Positions 1 to 12,700 of a stretch of 64,000 nucleotides of DNA are shown here, one piece after another. This DNA comes from Siphonodentalium dalli. Lineage: Eukaryota; Mollusca; Scaphopoda; Gadilida; Siphonodentaliidae. Numbering within the stretch: the first letter of the stretch is position 1; each line of letters starts with the position of its first letter. The translations under genes were made by a program, and so were the position numbers. Below the pieces are notes generated by a model that made no database searches, had not been told where the DNA came from, and was given only the letters and a program-made list of their open reading frames with translations. The DNA is taken from contig CP136064.1 of the NCBI GenBank assembly GCA_032622095.1, positions 219,618,205 to 219,682,204 of the forward strand, read 5' to 3'.

Positions 1-429
1 ACCGTCAAACCGACAGTATTTTCTAAGAGTGAAGAATGAAGGATCTATTTTTGTATAATAAATCGTCCGGCCTTTTACGGACATGTGCAGTACGCGAGAT
101 ATAGGGAAGGGTGGTATGGCATCAGATCAAACTGTAGCTGATCCGATGGTCGGGAAATGACCCCTTTACTATAGTGGTATTGGGAAAAGGAAAACGATAG
201 TCATATACTAAAAAAACAATAGCACACTAAGTGGGAATAGTACGGCACAATCATGACAGTGGGTACTACATAAGAAAGTCGATGCGGCTGCTGTATATAC
301 TCGTTCGTATCACTGTATATCTGGAATCACTCTGTGGAACAATTCCTGGTGAACAGAAGGAAATCTTGCTGCTAGTGACTTGGGCATTAATCACACTGAG
401 ATTTTTCTTGAAGAGATATATCTGGTTGG
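1..429. other. 5' flank of the lectin gene, no gene seen
   Basis: No coding segment with recognisable protein features was found. The short open frames here have no signal peptide, domain or splice context. The stretch probably contains distal promoter sequence of the lectin gene that begins just downstream. Confidence 0.4.
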
Positions 430-437
430 TATATAAT
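430..437 (+). promoter_or_regulatory. Candidate TATA box of the lectin gene
   Basis: TATATAAT lies about 50 bases upstream of the first in-frame ATG (486). If it is used, transcription would start near 460 and the 5' UTR would be very short. AT-rich DNA yields many such strings, so position is the only support. Confidence 0.3.
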
Positions 438-485
438 CTCTGACGACCTGGTCAGCAAACTGTGTTTTATTTCACGAATACCGCA

Positions 486-765
486 ATGAATCTCGACATC
501 CTGGTGTTGGGCGTGTGTTTCGCCGCTTCGTGTTATAAAGTTAGATCCATTCAACTATCGGCGGTTCACTGGACGACTGAACAACAGCCGAATTACGAAA
601 CTCAGATAGGAAAACAGCTTCAGTTGAAATCACGCGGAGCTTGTGCGGTGGAATGTACATCTACATTTGGATGCTGGACATTTGATTTTGATGAGAACTC
701 AGGCCTCTGTAGCCTATCGCCGGCGACTCCGAGTTGGTTCAGTGCCGCCAACAGAAGCAGGAGGG
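486..765 (+). CDS. Lectin exon 1: signal peptide and PAN/apple-like segment
   Basis: Codes residues 1-93 plus the first base of codon 94. The donor is GG/GTAAGT at 766. A hydrophobic leader is followed by CAVEC, an FGCWTFDFDE block and a further cysteine, the usual core of a PAN fold. An N-R-S sequon lies near the exon end. Reading through the donor continues open for about 200 bases, which explains the longer apparent frame ending at 971; that tail has no lectin character. Confidence 0.85.
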
Positions 766-3700
766 GTAAGTACACAAAGTTACCCTCGCTAGACACTGTT
801 CACAGTACATTCAATATATACGCACCCAATACTCACAATAGTTTTATCATGTTAGAAACCAACAGTGATATTTGTGGGCGAATTATTTGTTATGACGCCA
901 CTAGAATGTTCAATGAAATGTTACACATCAAAATATCCCAAGATAATAGCAAGGGGAAAGTGAAGTGTTAGTTTGTTTGGTAATTATTCAGACCGCAGCT
1001 TGACTTGAAAGCTGTATGTATAATATTTAAACGGACATGGCTCATTCGAACCTCCAAATTTTGTCCACGTAATTTGGAGGGACGGATACGATAGGTTGAT
1101 AAATACACGATATATTGGTATTCCGGCTTCAAAAACATTTGCCAAAGTCACAGCCATTTTCCAGCCGTTTTCAATATTTCGCCCGAAGTCAGACAAACGC
1201 CCTTTATTGCTACCATATCAGGAATAGAATAACACGGAACGCTCTTTTCTGTTCCATGTCGTGCACATGGCTGTTTTTGTTTGGGACTCAAACACCTTGT
1301 TTATAGTTGCATTTTTCATTGCTTCAATGCGTTTCTTTGGGTTACAGAATGCTCGTAGAAAGGTATAGTTAAAGCCACATGGCGGTTTGCGCTCCAAAAT
1401 ACACAAAATAACATTCGCTTTTGAAATTTTCCCGGTATCAAAATAGGTACATAAATACCCAAACTGTATACGACCAATATATGTCCATAAAGACGCATTC
1501 AAGTCATGAAAATTACAACAAAATCGAAATGTTTGGGTCTCGAATTTTTTTTTCCAATCTGCCATTTTGGATGATGCAATAACCACCGACAACATCCGAG
1601 GATTTCCGGGTGTATTCGTAAATAAGCTTCCCCAGCGTCTTATAATTTCCGGTACGCGATAAAGGTGTTTCAATTTGATCGTATATGTGTCCCTGTGAGA
1701 ACATGGTCTCTGTTGACAAGCATTTAATGATAAGACGGTCATCCTGAATTTATCCGATACGTGGCGATGGTGCGATTGGGGGAGGGGGTTCAGAAAGGAA
1801 CATAATATTACTTATACATGTATATAAATAAGTATATATAATTATGTTGAGATGCATTTGTATTTAAATCTCAATCCAACATCATTATCGTAGTAAATTG
1901 CATGATTTGCAGTATATGTAGAATATATTTCTTATAGAATATAGGAATGGGTCGCCAAGTATTATATCATGTCATGAATTTATACTCTGGCTACCGTAGA
2001 GATCATATTCAACAAGTTAAATTATGGGAACGTTTTAATGTTCTGATGGAGAACTTTATAGCATTGAAAAAAAACAACTCAGTAACTATATATCTTTATT
2101 TATTACTTGTTCCTTCATAATATATTTCACAATAGGGGGTGTTATACTCCATATTTCATGCAACATCGAGTTGGGATCTTCGTGAACTACGCGTAAGTAG
2201 TGGAATACACTATTTACTGAGGAACGATATTAAATAAGAATATATTAGCTGCACTGGGTTTTTTTTAAATGTTTATAAACTTCCCCATCTGAACATGAAA
2301 AATTTCACATTACTTGAACTGGTGTAGAATTATCTCTACGGGCGTAGCCAGGGTAGCGATTCATGATATGATCTAGCTAAGTATATATGCATATAGTTTT
2401 TCACAATTTACGTAGATCCGTCCATTGTATGTTTATATGTTGAAATCAACTGTAGACAAGATAGACATGCGGGGGAGTGTGTACACACGCACGTAGCATT
2501 GGAGCTGTGTTAATTATCTACATGGATTAACTGTTTTGAATATATTTTTTTAACACACGGAAAAATTAGATATCATATGAAAGTAAAAGATGTGAGCTTT
2601 GTGTGTCGCACTGCTGTATAATTTGAAAGTTGTGTCGTGGGAACGGCGTGTAAACAATTAATGTATAGACACAATTTGAGGAAAAATAATTTAAAACAAA
2701 TTTAATCCCATTCTACTACTGAAACCGATGGTGAAGACGCTGTTTTTGGTGTTATTTTTCATATCTATTTTCTAACTATTCCAATATCAAATGGGGTAAC
2801 AGGTGTGATATGGCCAAGTTGGTACAGTCATTCTACATACTTATATGGTTACGATTAAGCATTGTTTGTTTATATTTCATTTTATTACTAACTTGGCGAT
2901 AGTTGGTGCACCTAAAGCCACCTATCACAAAAAATCAGCATTTTTCAATACCAATTATTGTCATCATGGATGCCATTTTGAATAGAACATTTTGCTCTAA
3001 GCGGATTTATCGGATTTTGGATATGTTATAGAGGATATGATTATTATTCCTCTTCATAATGGAATAAAAACCAACTTAGCCCAAATATTTGCTAGGTCAA
3101 AACTTTTATCGACGAGACTATATTTTGATTTTCAGCATTTATCCCTGACATGGAGGTCTTACATGTTTGCCCTTTTCCCATATTTCGTCTTGTGACTCAG
3201 AGGCAGGTGGTTTTAATTAAAGTGATGGTGAATTAAAATAAACGAATTTTGAGTGCTCCAAGTAACCTATATGTACTGGTTGTGTCTATGTATATAGACT
3301 CTGAACTCCACACGGATGCCAGTATGTCACCAGGGAAGTGCCAGTTTTCAATATCGTTCCTTTTTATTAGAGGTAGAAACATATTTTCCCAATTTTCATT
3401 TCGGTCCTAAATTAGTGTTTCTCTGGCTTCGGGGGTTAACAAAACATTAGACTTGAGTCGAGGACCCCACCCACCAAAGCTCAGAGTGAACAGATATCGA
3501 TTGTCGAAGTTTTTTATTTCTCGAGATGTGTAATAATATGTGGCCCAGAAACACGTGGTCATACGGAGGGTCTCGGACAAAATTGCGGATGAAGATGGAT
3601 AACTCTAAAGTCAAGTGGTAATACGGTAAATTTTTGTGATACTTTAGTGATTATACGACCAAATTTTGTTGAACAAAATGTTGATAAACAACAAGTTTTG

Positions 3701-6700
3701 GGAAATTTGATACTATAGTTGACAGTGATTAGCATTATGTTGTTGCAATACATCGATTCTGATAACTAAAGCGTATTTTGAAGAAATGTTGTTGCTGTTG
3801 TATCTTGATGGTATGGGGACCGTCTAATCGGATTGAGTATCTTTAAAAAGAACTACGGAATTTAACTAACTGCAGTTCATTGACACACTCAACTGAAAAT
3901 TATTGCCTACAATATTGCGATTGGAGTATATTTGAGAAAAATCATTGTGTTCTAAGGATCAATGTAAATGACTAAAATTCATGTTGACATTGTGTATCAT
4001 ACTGGAAAACCGTTCTATCGTTACATCCTTGTCAATAGAGGTTATTATTCTCGCATTGACAAATAAGATCCAACGGAAACACATTATCGCGTACCGAAAA
4101 TGATAGAGACGCTGGGGAAACTTGAAAAATATTACGTCACAAACATGGCGATATCGAGAATGCACTTATTTCCGAAAACACACAAGCGCTGCCGGCATCA
4201 ATCGAAGATCGGCTGATTAGAAAAATTTAACCGGAACAGAGAAACGATATAAAATTTACGCAAAGATATAACTAACAAAACGCGTTTTTTTTAGCGCTAT
4301 ATCGACGAATTAGCTCGGGAATAGTTTGCATATGCATGTTTTGAGACCCCTTTTCTCGAATTACGTATACATACATTTTAGGGTTCGAATGAGCCATGTC
4401 CGTTTAAGATATTTATCGACCTATTTCAATACCGGGAAAAATTCAAAAGCGAATAAATTATTCGTATTTTGGAGCGCAAACCGCCATGTGGCTTTAAGCT
4501 TAAAAGTTTTTCTTAGAAATTACTGGGATTCGCAATTTCATACGCTAAAAGCGCCACCTGTATATTTTCTATACGCAATAATATGTAGTTAAACCGCACA
4601 CACAACTGTATTAATACGAGGTTTTGATGCTAGAATACGTCTTTCGAAAGATGGGGTTTTAACACTGATCGCCTCTTATAAAGAGCGTCCATGCTTCCGT
4701 CGCTCAATTTAGCAATAGGTACTTATAAGGGCATTCTCAATTATAAGCTTTTGTGATCGTTTGAACGTATTACTTATGAATGATTTTGTGCATTTTCGTG
4801 ATGACTGTGTGAAAGGAACGGTGGTGATTTTAAAGATATATTATGGGCTCGTTCGAGTGCATGAAACCGATAGGTTAGTACGCAGGCGCCATGCCAACTG
4901 TGGGAATTTAGAATTCTACTAACATCGCCGAAAATCTCAAAGAAATCGACCATACCAGTCCATGGAAATCATCGACTGAACTACGCTTAATTGTAAATAT
5001 TTACATCTCGATTCGGGACGCAACAATCGGCGATATACTAACGCAAATGATTTCGCCATCGAGAGTCATGGCAATTAATAATATATAAGAATGACGGTTT
5101 GTGCTGTAAATTTGGATTGATATTCGTAAAAATAACTATTTTGAGCAAGATTATTCTCCATTTCCATTTGGTCACCCAACCTGAGTGTTTCACATCACTT
5201 TAAGCTATCTTCATTTCTTTTGCCTGATATAAAGCTGAACATTTTGAATTATTTGGTGTTAAGATGGAGACGCACGTTTTGCATAAATCCAACAAGAAAT
5301 GGCAAGAGATTTTCAACAAAGAATTTCTCTGGATATATATGGAGGAAAATCCTGAATTTCACATATCATCTTCATTGTATATAGAATCTGATTAATTATT
5401 AAGAGACGATGAAAACAATGGTGTTTAACACATTTGAGAGTTTGAAAATATTATTTTCTTTTTTGTCCCTTTCGGTACCAAGAACTGCTAGAATCTATAT
5501 ATATATATTTGCCAATGTCTGTCTGTCTGTCAATTTTCTATAGAAATTTTACGGGGGACCATCTACATGGCACTAAAAAGGTATAATAAGGGTAATTTTT
5601 TACGAGGAAGACAATGGCGTGGTTCAGAATTTTCTAAAGTGACGCTGTTGTTATTTCGGGCAGAAAAGGGGAGGGGCAGCCAACAATTTTGTCGCCGATT
5701 TCCACCAAACTTAATATATAATCATCTCCATGATAAGATGAATTTAATGTTGTGGTTTAAAAATTTCACAAGTGACGCCGTTCGTGTCAGGGGTGCACGG
5801 AATGGGAGATGGCACCAACATTGATAAAACATATGTTTAGCGCCGATTTCCACCAAATTGATGCACATTCTTCTCCACGATACAATGAATCTAATTGTGT
5901 TGCCGTTTGGATGAGTGATGGGGTTGGGGTACTAAATTTGATAAGAATTTGTTTAGTCACCGATTACCACAAAACTTATACATAATCATCTCCATGCTAT
6001 CAGGAGTCTAATGGTGTGGCTTAAAGCTGTCAAAAGTGGGCCGTTCAAGTCAGGTGTGCATGGGGGAGGGAGACACCAACATTGATAAAAATGGTTTCAG
6101 CGACGATTTCCACCAAATTGATATATATTGTTCTCCGTGATACACAGATCTAACCGAGTGGTAACAGTTGTTTAAATACGTCGAATTGGTGCCTTTTTGG
6201 AGAGAGACGAGGGCTCTAAATTTGATACGAATTTGTTTATAGTCCGCCAATTGTATGTCCATAACGTGTCTAATTGTGTGGTTTAAAGATGTCAATATTG
6301 GCGCCGCTTGAGTCGCGGATAGGGAGGTGATGGTCATCAAAACTAATAAAAAAAATATGTTTAACGCCAATTTCCACCAAATTCATACAAGTGCTTCTCC
6401 AATGATACGAGGAATCAAATCGTGTGCGTTGAAGTCGCCATATGTTGGTGCCTATTTTCGAATGTCTGGCTGTCTATGTTCTATAACTTCACGAGGTACC
6501 ATACAACTGGCAAAAAAAGCAGTATTAGCAAGGGTATCTTGTTACTATCTATCTATTGGTACTGGTCGACCCCCATATACGGGTGTTATCACCAGGCGCA
6601 GTCAGTGCAAGTTAGTGGAGAATAGAGTGATAGGGTGACAAGTTTGTCAGTTAAAAGAATATGTACAGATAAAAGCATTTTAAAAACAAAGGTTGCTGTC

Positions 6701-9700
6701 AGGTTCATGGTTGTAGCTGATAAGCTCTCCTCCTGAACTGGTCAGGGTCAGAGAGCTTGATCAGATCAGGCGGGAGTTGGTTCCAGAGTATAGCAGTTGA
6801 TGGGAAGAATGAATGTCTAAAATAGTTTGGCCCAGTATGAATTCGACGATAAGTGTCAGCGTTGTTATATCTGCTGTGTCTGAGTGGTTTCTGAAGGTAA
6901 TATGGGATTGTAATATCTACTTGATTATGGACTATTTTACTGAAGAGGGATAATGTTGAGATGGTTCTTCTGTCCTCAAGGGGTTTCAGTTCTAATTCTG
7001 TCCTCATTTTTGACAAACTTGAGAATCTTGAATTGTCATTAAAAATCCAACGGATGGCCCGATTTTGTACTCGTTCAATTTTAGTTATGTTTTCTGAGGT
7101 ATGAGGGGACCAAATTGCAGCGGCATACTTTACGAGGAAGATAATGGTGCTGGTAAGAATTTTCTAAAGTGAAGCTGGTGTCAGGGGTAGAAAAGGGGAG
7201 GGTCAGAAAAATTAATGATAAAAAACAAAAACAAACTATTTTTAGCCCCGATTTCCACCAAACAGATACATATTCTTTTCCAATCTAATCGTGTGATTTA
7301 AAGACGCCATGTTGGCGCCGTTTGGGGAGCGATCGGGGAGGGGGCACTTAATTTGATAAGAATTTGCTTAATACTCCATGATAGCAGGCGTCTAAAGGAC
7401 GTAGTTTAAATATGTCAAAAGTGCCGCCGTTCGAGTCATGAACGGGGAGGGGCACCAAAGCTGATACAAATATGTTTAGCACTTATGTCCGCCAAATTCA
7501 CACACGTTTTTCTCCAATGATACGATGAATCAAATCAGGTGCTTCAAAGACGTCACATTTGGTGGGTCAGGTATGGAGAGAAGAGAGGCGCTAACACTGA
7601 TAAGAGCATTTTAGTCACTTCGTTCTAAGGATTGGTGTTCAAATTTAACAAACTCGACAAATGGTGATCGAGTTAAGTCACTTGCACACTTATATCTTCT
7701 CAACTGTCATACATATATGGGGCGGGCATAATGGCATTCATTTTGTGAGCCAGCAAAACAGATACATAGAAGAAGGCATTAAAAGTATATTTATCATTCT
7801 ATTTAAAGATATTATTATGAGGTACATATATGCTTTCGAAATGAGGAACCTTGAACCGTCAGAGGATGGCATGTTAGAATTGCTCATATATTATTACAAA
7901 ATTGAGTCTCTTACATTCAAGATATTTTCCACAAAAAGATACAATTTGTCAAGAGGGATGGATATTTATAGAATGCCTGTTCAAAATAGTGCACGAAACA
8001 GTGCCATTAAAAACCGACCACAGTAGACCCACCTAGGACATAAGGTGATAATTAACGCCCCTCGGATGTATACTGTGGTACAGATTTTTAGAAAGCTGTG
8101 GTTCGCTGGGCATTTTATAAATAGATAATGGGGTTTTTCCGGTTGTGACAATTCGCAGTAGGTCGCTATTTGCGGACGTCTATTTGCGGAGGTCCCCGAA
8201 TTCGCGGAGGACCCCTAAAATTGTCGAAATATGTTGATTTTAATTAGGGAACGGGTGCGTATATGTCAATTGATACGTATTTTAAACAAATAACGACACG
8301 ATCATCATAATAGTGGTTTGTTCATACAATCATATCATAATCATAATCATCATCATCATCATCATTATCATCATCATCATCATCATCATCACCACCACCA
8401 TCATCATCATCATCATCATCATAATACGGAACAAGTCTTGCGATTTTTCGTCCCAATAACATTATTTGCAATGCTTGTTTACAAATATATGTATCGTCAT
8501 TCGATATTTACTTGTGAGTCACTTGAACATATTACTTGTCGTCGAACTCGTATTTTATATAATAGAAGAATGAGTCTATGTATATTTTGAATTGATCGAG
8601 TGTTGGAGCCTCAAGAGCGAAGTCTGGCAAAGAGTTCCAGCTATTTACCACCCTCTGCGTGAAGAAATATTTTCCTATGGCCTTGTTAACAATGGGCATA
8701 TGTAGCTTTGTATTATGTCCTCTTGTTCTTCCTGATGAATGTCTTTCTAATAGGTCACTGGCATTGATATTGTAATGACCATTCAACAGTTTATATACCT
8801 CGAGTAGATCTCCTCTAAATATTCGATATTTTATAGACATCAGATTGAGTCTTATCATTCGGTCTCGGTAGCATAGAGTTTTGATTTGACGAACTAGTTT
8901 CGTTGCTTTTCTTTGTATTTCTCTAACACAATGCTTTGATTTTTGTGATGTGGGCTCCACTCAGAGTTACATTATTCGATGATAGGTCTGACCATGCTTA
9001 TGTAGAGCGATTAGAAAGTGTCGATGTCCAAGTTCGTGAAAGTTCTGTTGACTATGCCGATGATTTGAGAAGCTTTATTGTTTTAGGATATTGTAGGAAG
9101 GCTAATCTGGCCGTGTCAAATTGAGCTATAGCGATGGGATTTCTCGCAGGACAACACATTTCGGGTTTTCGTGGGGTGTGTATTCGCTGGAAATCTTATA
9201 GTTGCAGTATGTAACTATTATGACCGCGTTAATTGCTTTCGATGTTTAGGTATGAACAATGGCTGGGCCATGCACTCTTGGTGGGAACACAATGGCTCCG
9301 ATTTTTGATCCGCATTTAGTAGCTTTCTGGTGTGGTGAATGAGAAACCTGCAGTAATAAGCCGTAGTGTTTTGTAATAATTTGAAGGATTAGTTGTTTTA
9401 ACGGAATTCGGAGGCGGTGCATTCATGTAACCAATATATTTTATATTATAATTTATATTTATGGCTAATAATATGATCTTGATGGCGTTACCATTTCTAA
9501 TTATGGTTTTCTTGTTGGATTATGTATTGAAAAATGCTGATGTGTGTTGATGTACTCATAATCGTACCTATCTGAATGATATATTAATGTGAAGATGGCA
9601 GGTTGTTATTTTTATTTTATACATATCGCACATATTTCCTAGATTTAGTGTGGCAATTGGGCTGATGGGGTCATTGTCATTGATGGGATCAGCTTTCAAA

Positions 9701-12700
9701 TTGATCATACATGTAGTCAGCTGTTTAAGGGCGATCACAATCGTAGCCAGCTTTTTATATTTATGTGGGTTTAATGAACGAGACTAATTGTTTGGCTAAT
9801 CTCACATTCTTGAGTAGATGAATGAAAAACAACTTACATTTATAAGGGAGGAAATAAACTATATATTGGTTAAACATTTCTATACCTAATGTCATGAAAT
9901 TGCTGGAGTTCTATTCTATAACTTAAAGGTACTCAATCCGAACAGAGGGTCCCCATCTCAACAGATTCCAACAACAATAATCCGATCAGAGGGTCCTATA
10001 TTACTATTTATTTGGCTTTGGGGGTAAAACATATTTGATTCGAGTCGAGGAACCCATCAAACAAAGCTCAGAGTTATTAGATATTGATTTTTGAAATTTG
10101 TTAATTTCTCGAGATGAGTACTAATAATTGCCGTCAATTTAGAAACCTGCTCGAGATGTGTACACCAAAACACTATTCAAACAGACAAGGATGGATAACT
10201 CTAAAATCAAGTGGTAATAATAACGCAATTTTGACTGCGTTCTGGGCCAGAAAGTATTCCAGATAATGAAAAATAATAGATTTCTAAAATCGATATCTAA
10301 AAAATCTGAGCTTTGATGGGTGACTTCCTCGACTCGAATCAAATATTTTTGACCCCCGAAGCCATTGAAATAGTAATTGAGAGGCGATTTATCGGATTGA
10401 GTACCTTTAAAAAAAAGAACCCAGTTTGGAACATGACGTCGCCATGATACCATCGTAGATTGCGTCAAAAACGATAGAATTTGAAAAGCTCTAGATAATT
10501 GCAAATGTGATTGATTTGAAAAGCTGGCTATGAATGTGATCGATGCCTTGTGACGATTACCTCATCGGTGGCAATTAGTATGTTATCCCGGTCTTGAATG
10601 TATCGGAACAGTACCGTGAGGAGTTAACAGACTCGATTATCATGTCACAAAATAATACAATGCTCATTTTAGCAAAACACTGGGTATCTACTCCCCATAC
10701 ATTAGCACAGCTACGGGAGGTCGTGGGGGAGTTACAATCTATCATCGGTGATAATTTTGTAATTGGCATGCACTCATCACTGGCTTTTTCTAGTTGTGGT
10801 GTCCAACCCTCCATCCGAGTGATTATGTCAGCGTGGTTTATGGTGAAATAAACGACTTTAAAACTTATTAAAAAGTATTCATTGTCAAAGCAAAAATGCA
10901 CAGTAATGTACAGTACCATTCCATCGATATATATGGAGTCTCGTGTGTAATTGCCATGTATATACCACTGACTTTTTCTAGGTAGGGTGTCCAACCCATG
11001 ATCTGAGTGCTAATCGTTGGTTGACTTAATTGTTAACGTCATGTGATCCCAATGTGCAGTCAAATGTAGTTACTTCTGAGATAAAAGAAAACAGTCAGTA
11101 ACACATGACTTTTCAGGATCCGTCAATACTATCATCTGATGCCCGATACAGAGGATTTCTTTCATATTTTTTAGAACAGACACATATCCTAACATAAACA
11201 ACTTAAAATATCTCTCTGTGTCCTGCACATGTAGCTGATATATTAGTCCGTGGGCCAATTCTCAGAAAGCCTCTAGTTTAGATGTTGGCTGCACCCCCTC
11301 CAACAAAGGTTTTTATATATCAAATTAAAGGTCATTTAATGACGCATCCGATTTTGCTGTTGCCAGCTTCAGAATGTGTCCCAAAATAGATGTTTTTCAA
11401 GGAAGACAACTTAATAAAATCAAAAAATAATCATCGAGTACAAGTGTCAGCGTATAAAAATATGACTGTGCTTATAAAGTGAACAAGACATCGTTTATAT
11501 TAATTACAGATCACCATAAAACAACATGAGATACAACACTGGACCAATGTATAAGCTAGTTCGAAAAAATTGCGATCAATATTTTGAAATTGCGAAAAAT
11601 TACTTGAATTTTGAAAAATAGTGTCACATATAATTGGCTGTAACTTGTGAAACACATGGGCTATTGACGCGCAACATACTCAAAAATTGCCCCAAAGACA
11701 TAGAAAAACAATTTGGATGATAGACTGATAATGATATTTCTGTGAAAATGCGCTGTGGGCATAAACTTAACACCACCCCCTAAAATATAATTTTCTCAGA
11801 AAAATGAATTGCATAGTTTACACTTAGAATGCCGCATACAAAGAAGGCTTTATGGGCATAAAATGAAACAGTGTAGAGATTGTGGAAGGGGAATTATAAA
11901 CAACCTTGTCTGAACATGTTCTAAGATGAAAATTTGGGGGAAAATGGTGAACAATTGTATTTTTGACTAATTTCTCAAAATTTTACAACATTGTGATTAA
12001 ATTTTTATAGGTGTATGGAAACGTCACACGAGGATACTGGTCCAGAAAATGTAACCTCACATGATCACTTTTTTGTCAACTATTTCATATTTTTACAATT
12101 TTTATTTGAATTTTTGCACAAAGCCGATTATATATATATTTCAACTGGTCACATATGGTTAGTATAGGCTGATGAGTGAGACTTACGTTTTACTGGGAGG
12201 TATTTTCTTATTTTGTGGCTCATTTTGTGATACTAGACACATTTAACGATATATATACAGCATCGGACACTTCATGTTTGATAATTGTTTTAAGATGGCA
12301 TCCAAAACGGCCACCAACATAGAAGATTTTCAAACTTACCGACACAAATTAAACTGGGTTCGTCATATGGGGATAATGGAATTGTTCATTAAGAATGCAT
12401 TCAATGGTGCTCATCAACAAACTAAAGGACTATAATGTCTTGTACCAACTCATTTAGTGTGATGAATAATTAATTGACGAAAATGTCCAATAACTCTGCT
12501 CATCCTCAGGGTAGCCAGTTAAGTCAAAATTGGCACTTCTTCAGTTATTCCATGCAGATATCCTCACATTTCATATCCCAGTACATCCTGACATGTCGGC
12601 GGCCAAATAACAATTCGCATGAATCATTGTAGCCAATTGCAAATCTCATTAGTTATATAACTGCATTTGGATAGGGATGAAGTGCCATCAATGCGTTGTT

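Noticed and set aside
1218-1742. Minus-strand open frame of 174 codons
   Set aside because: Largely inside a dispersed MITE family whose other copies do not keep the frame; no domain recognised.
7661-8026. Plus-strand frame of 121 codons starting with ATG
   Set aside because: AT-driven composition, no motif, no splice or promoter context; length is within chance for such DNA.
8318-8590. Histidine-rich small protein
   Set aside because: Produced entirely by the (CAT)n microsatellite.
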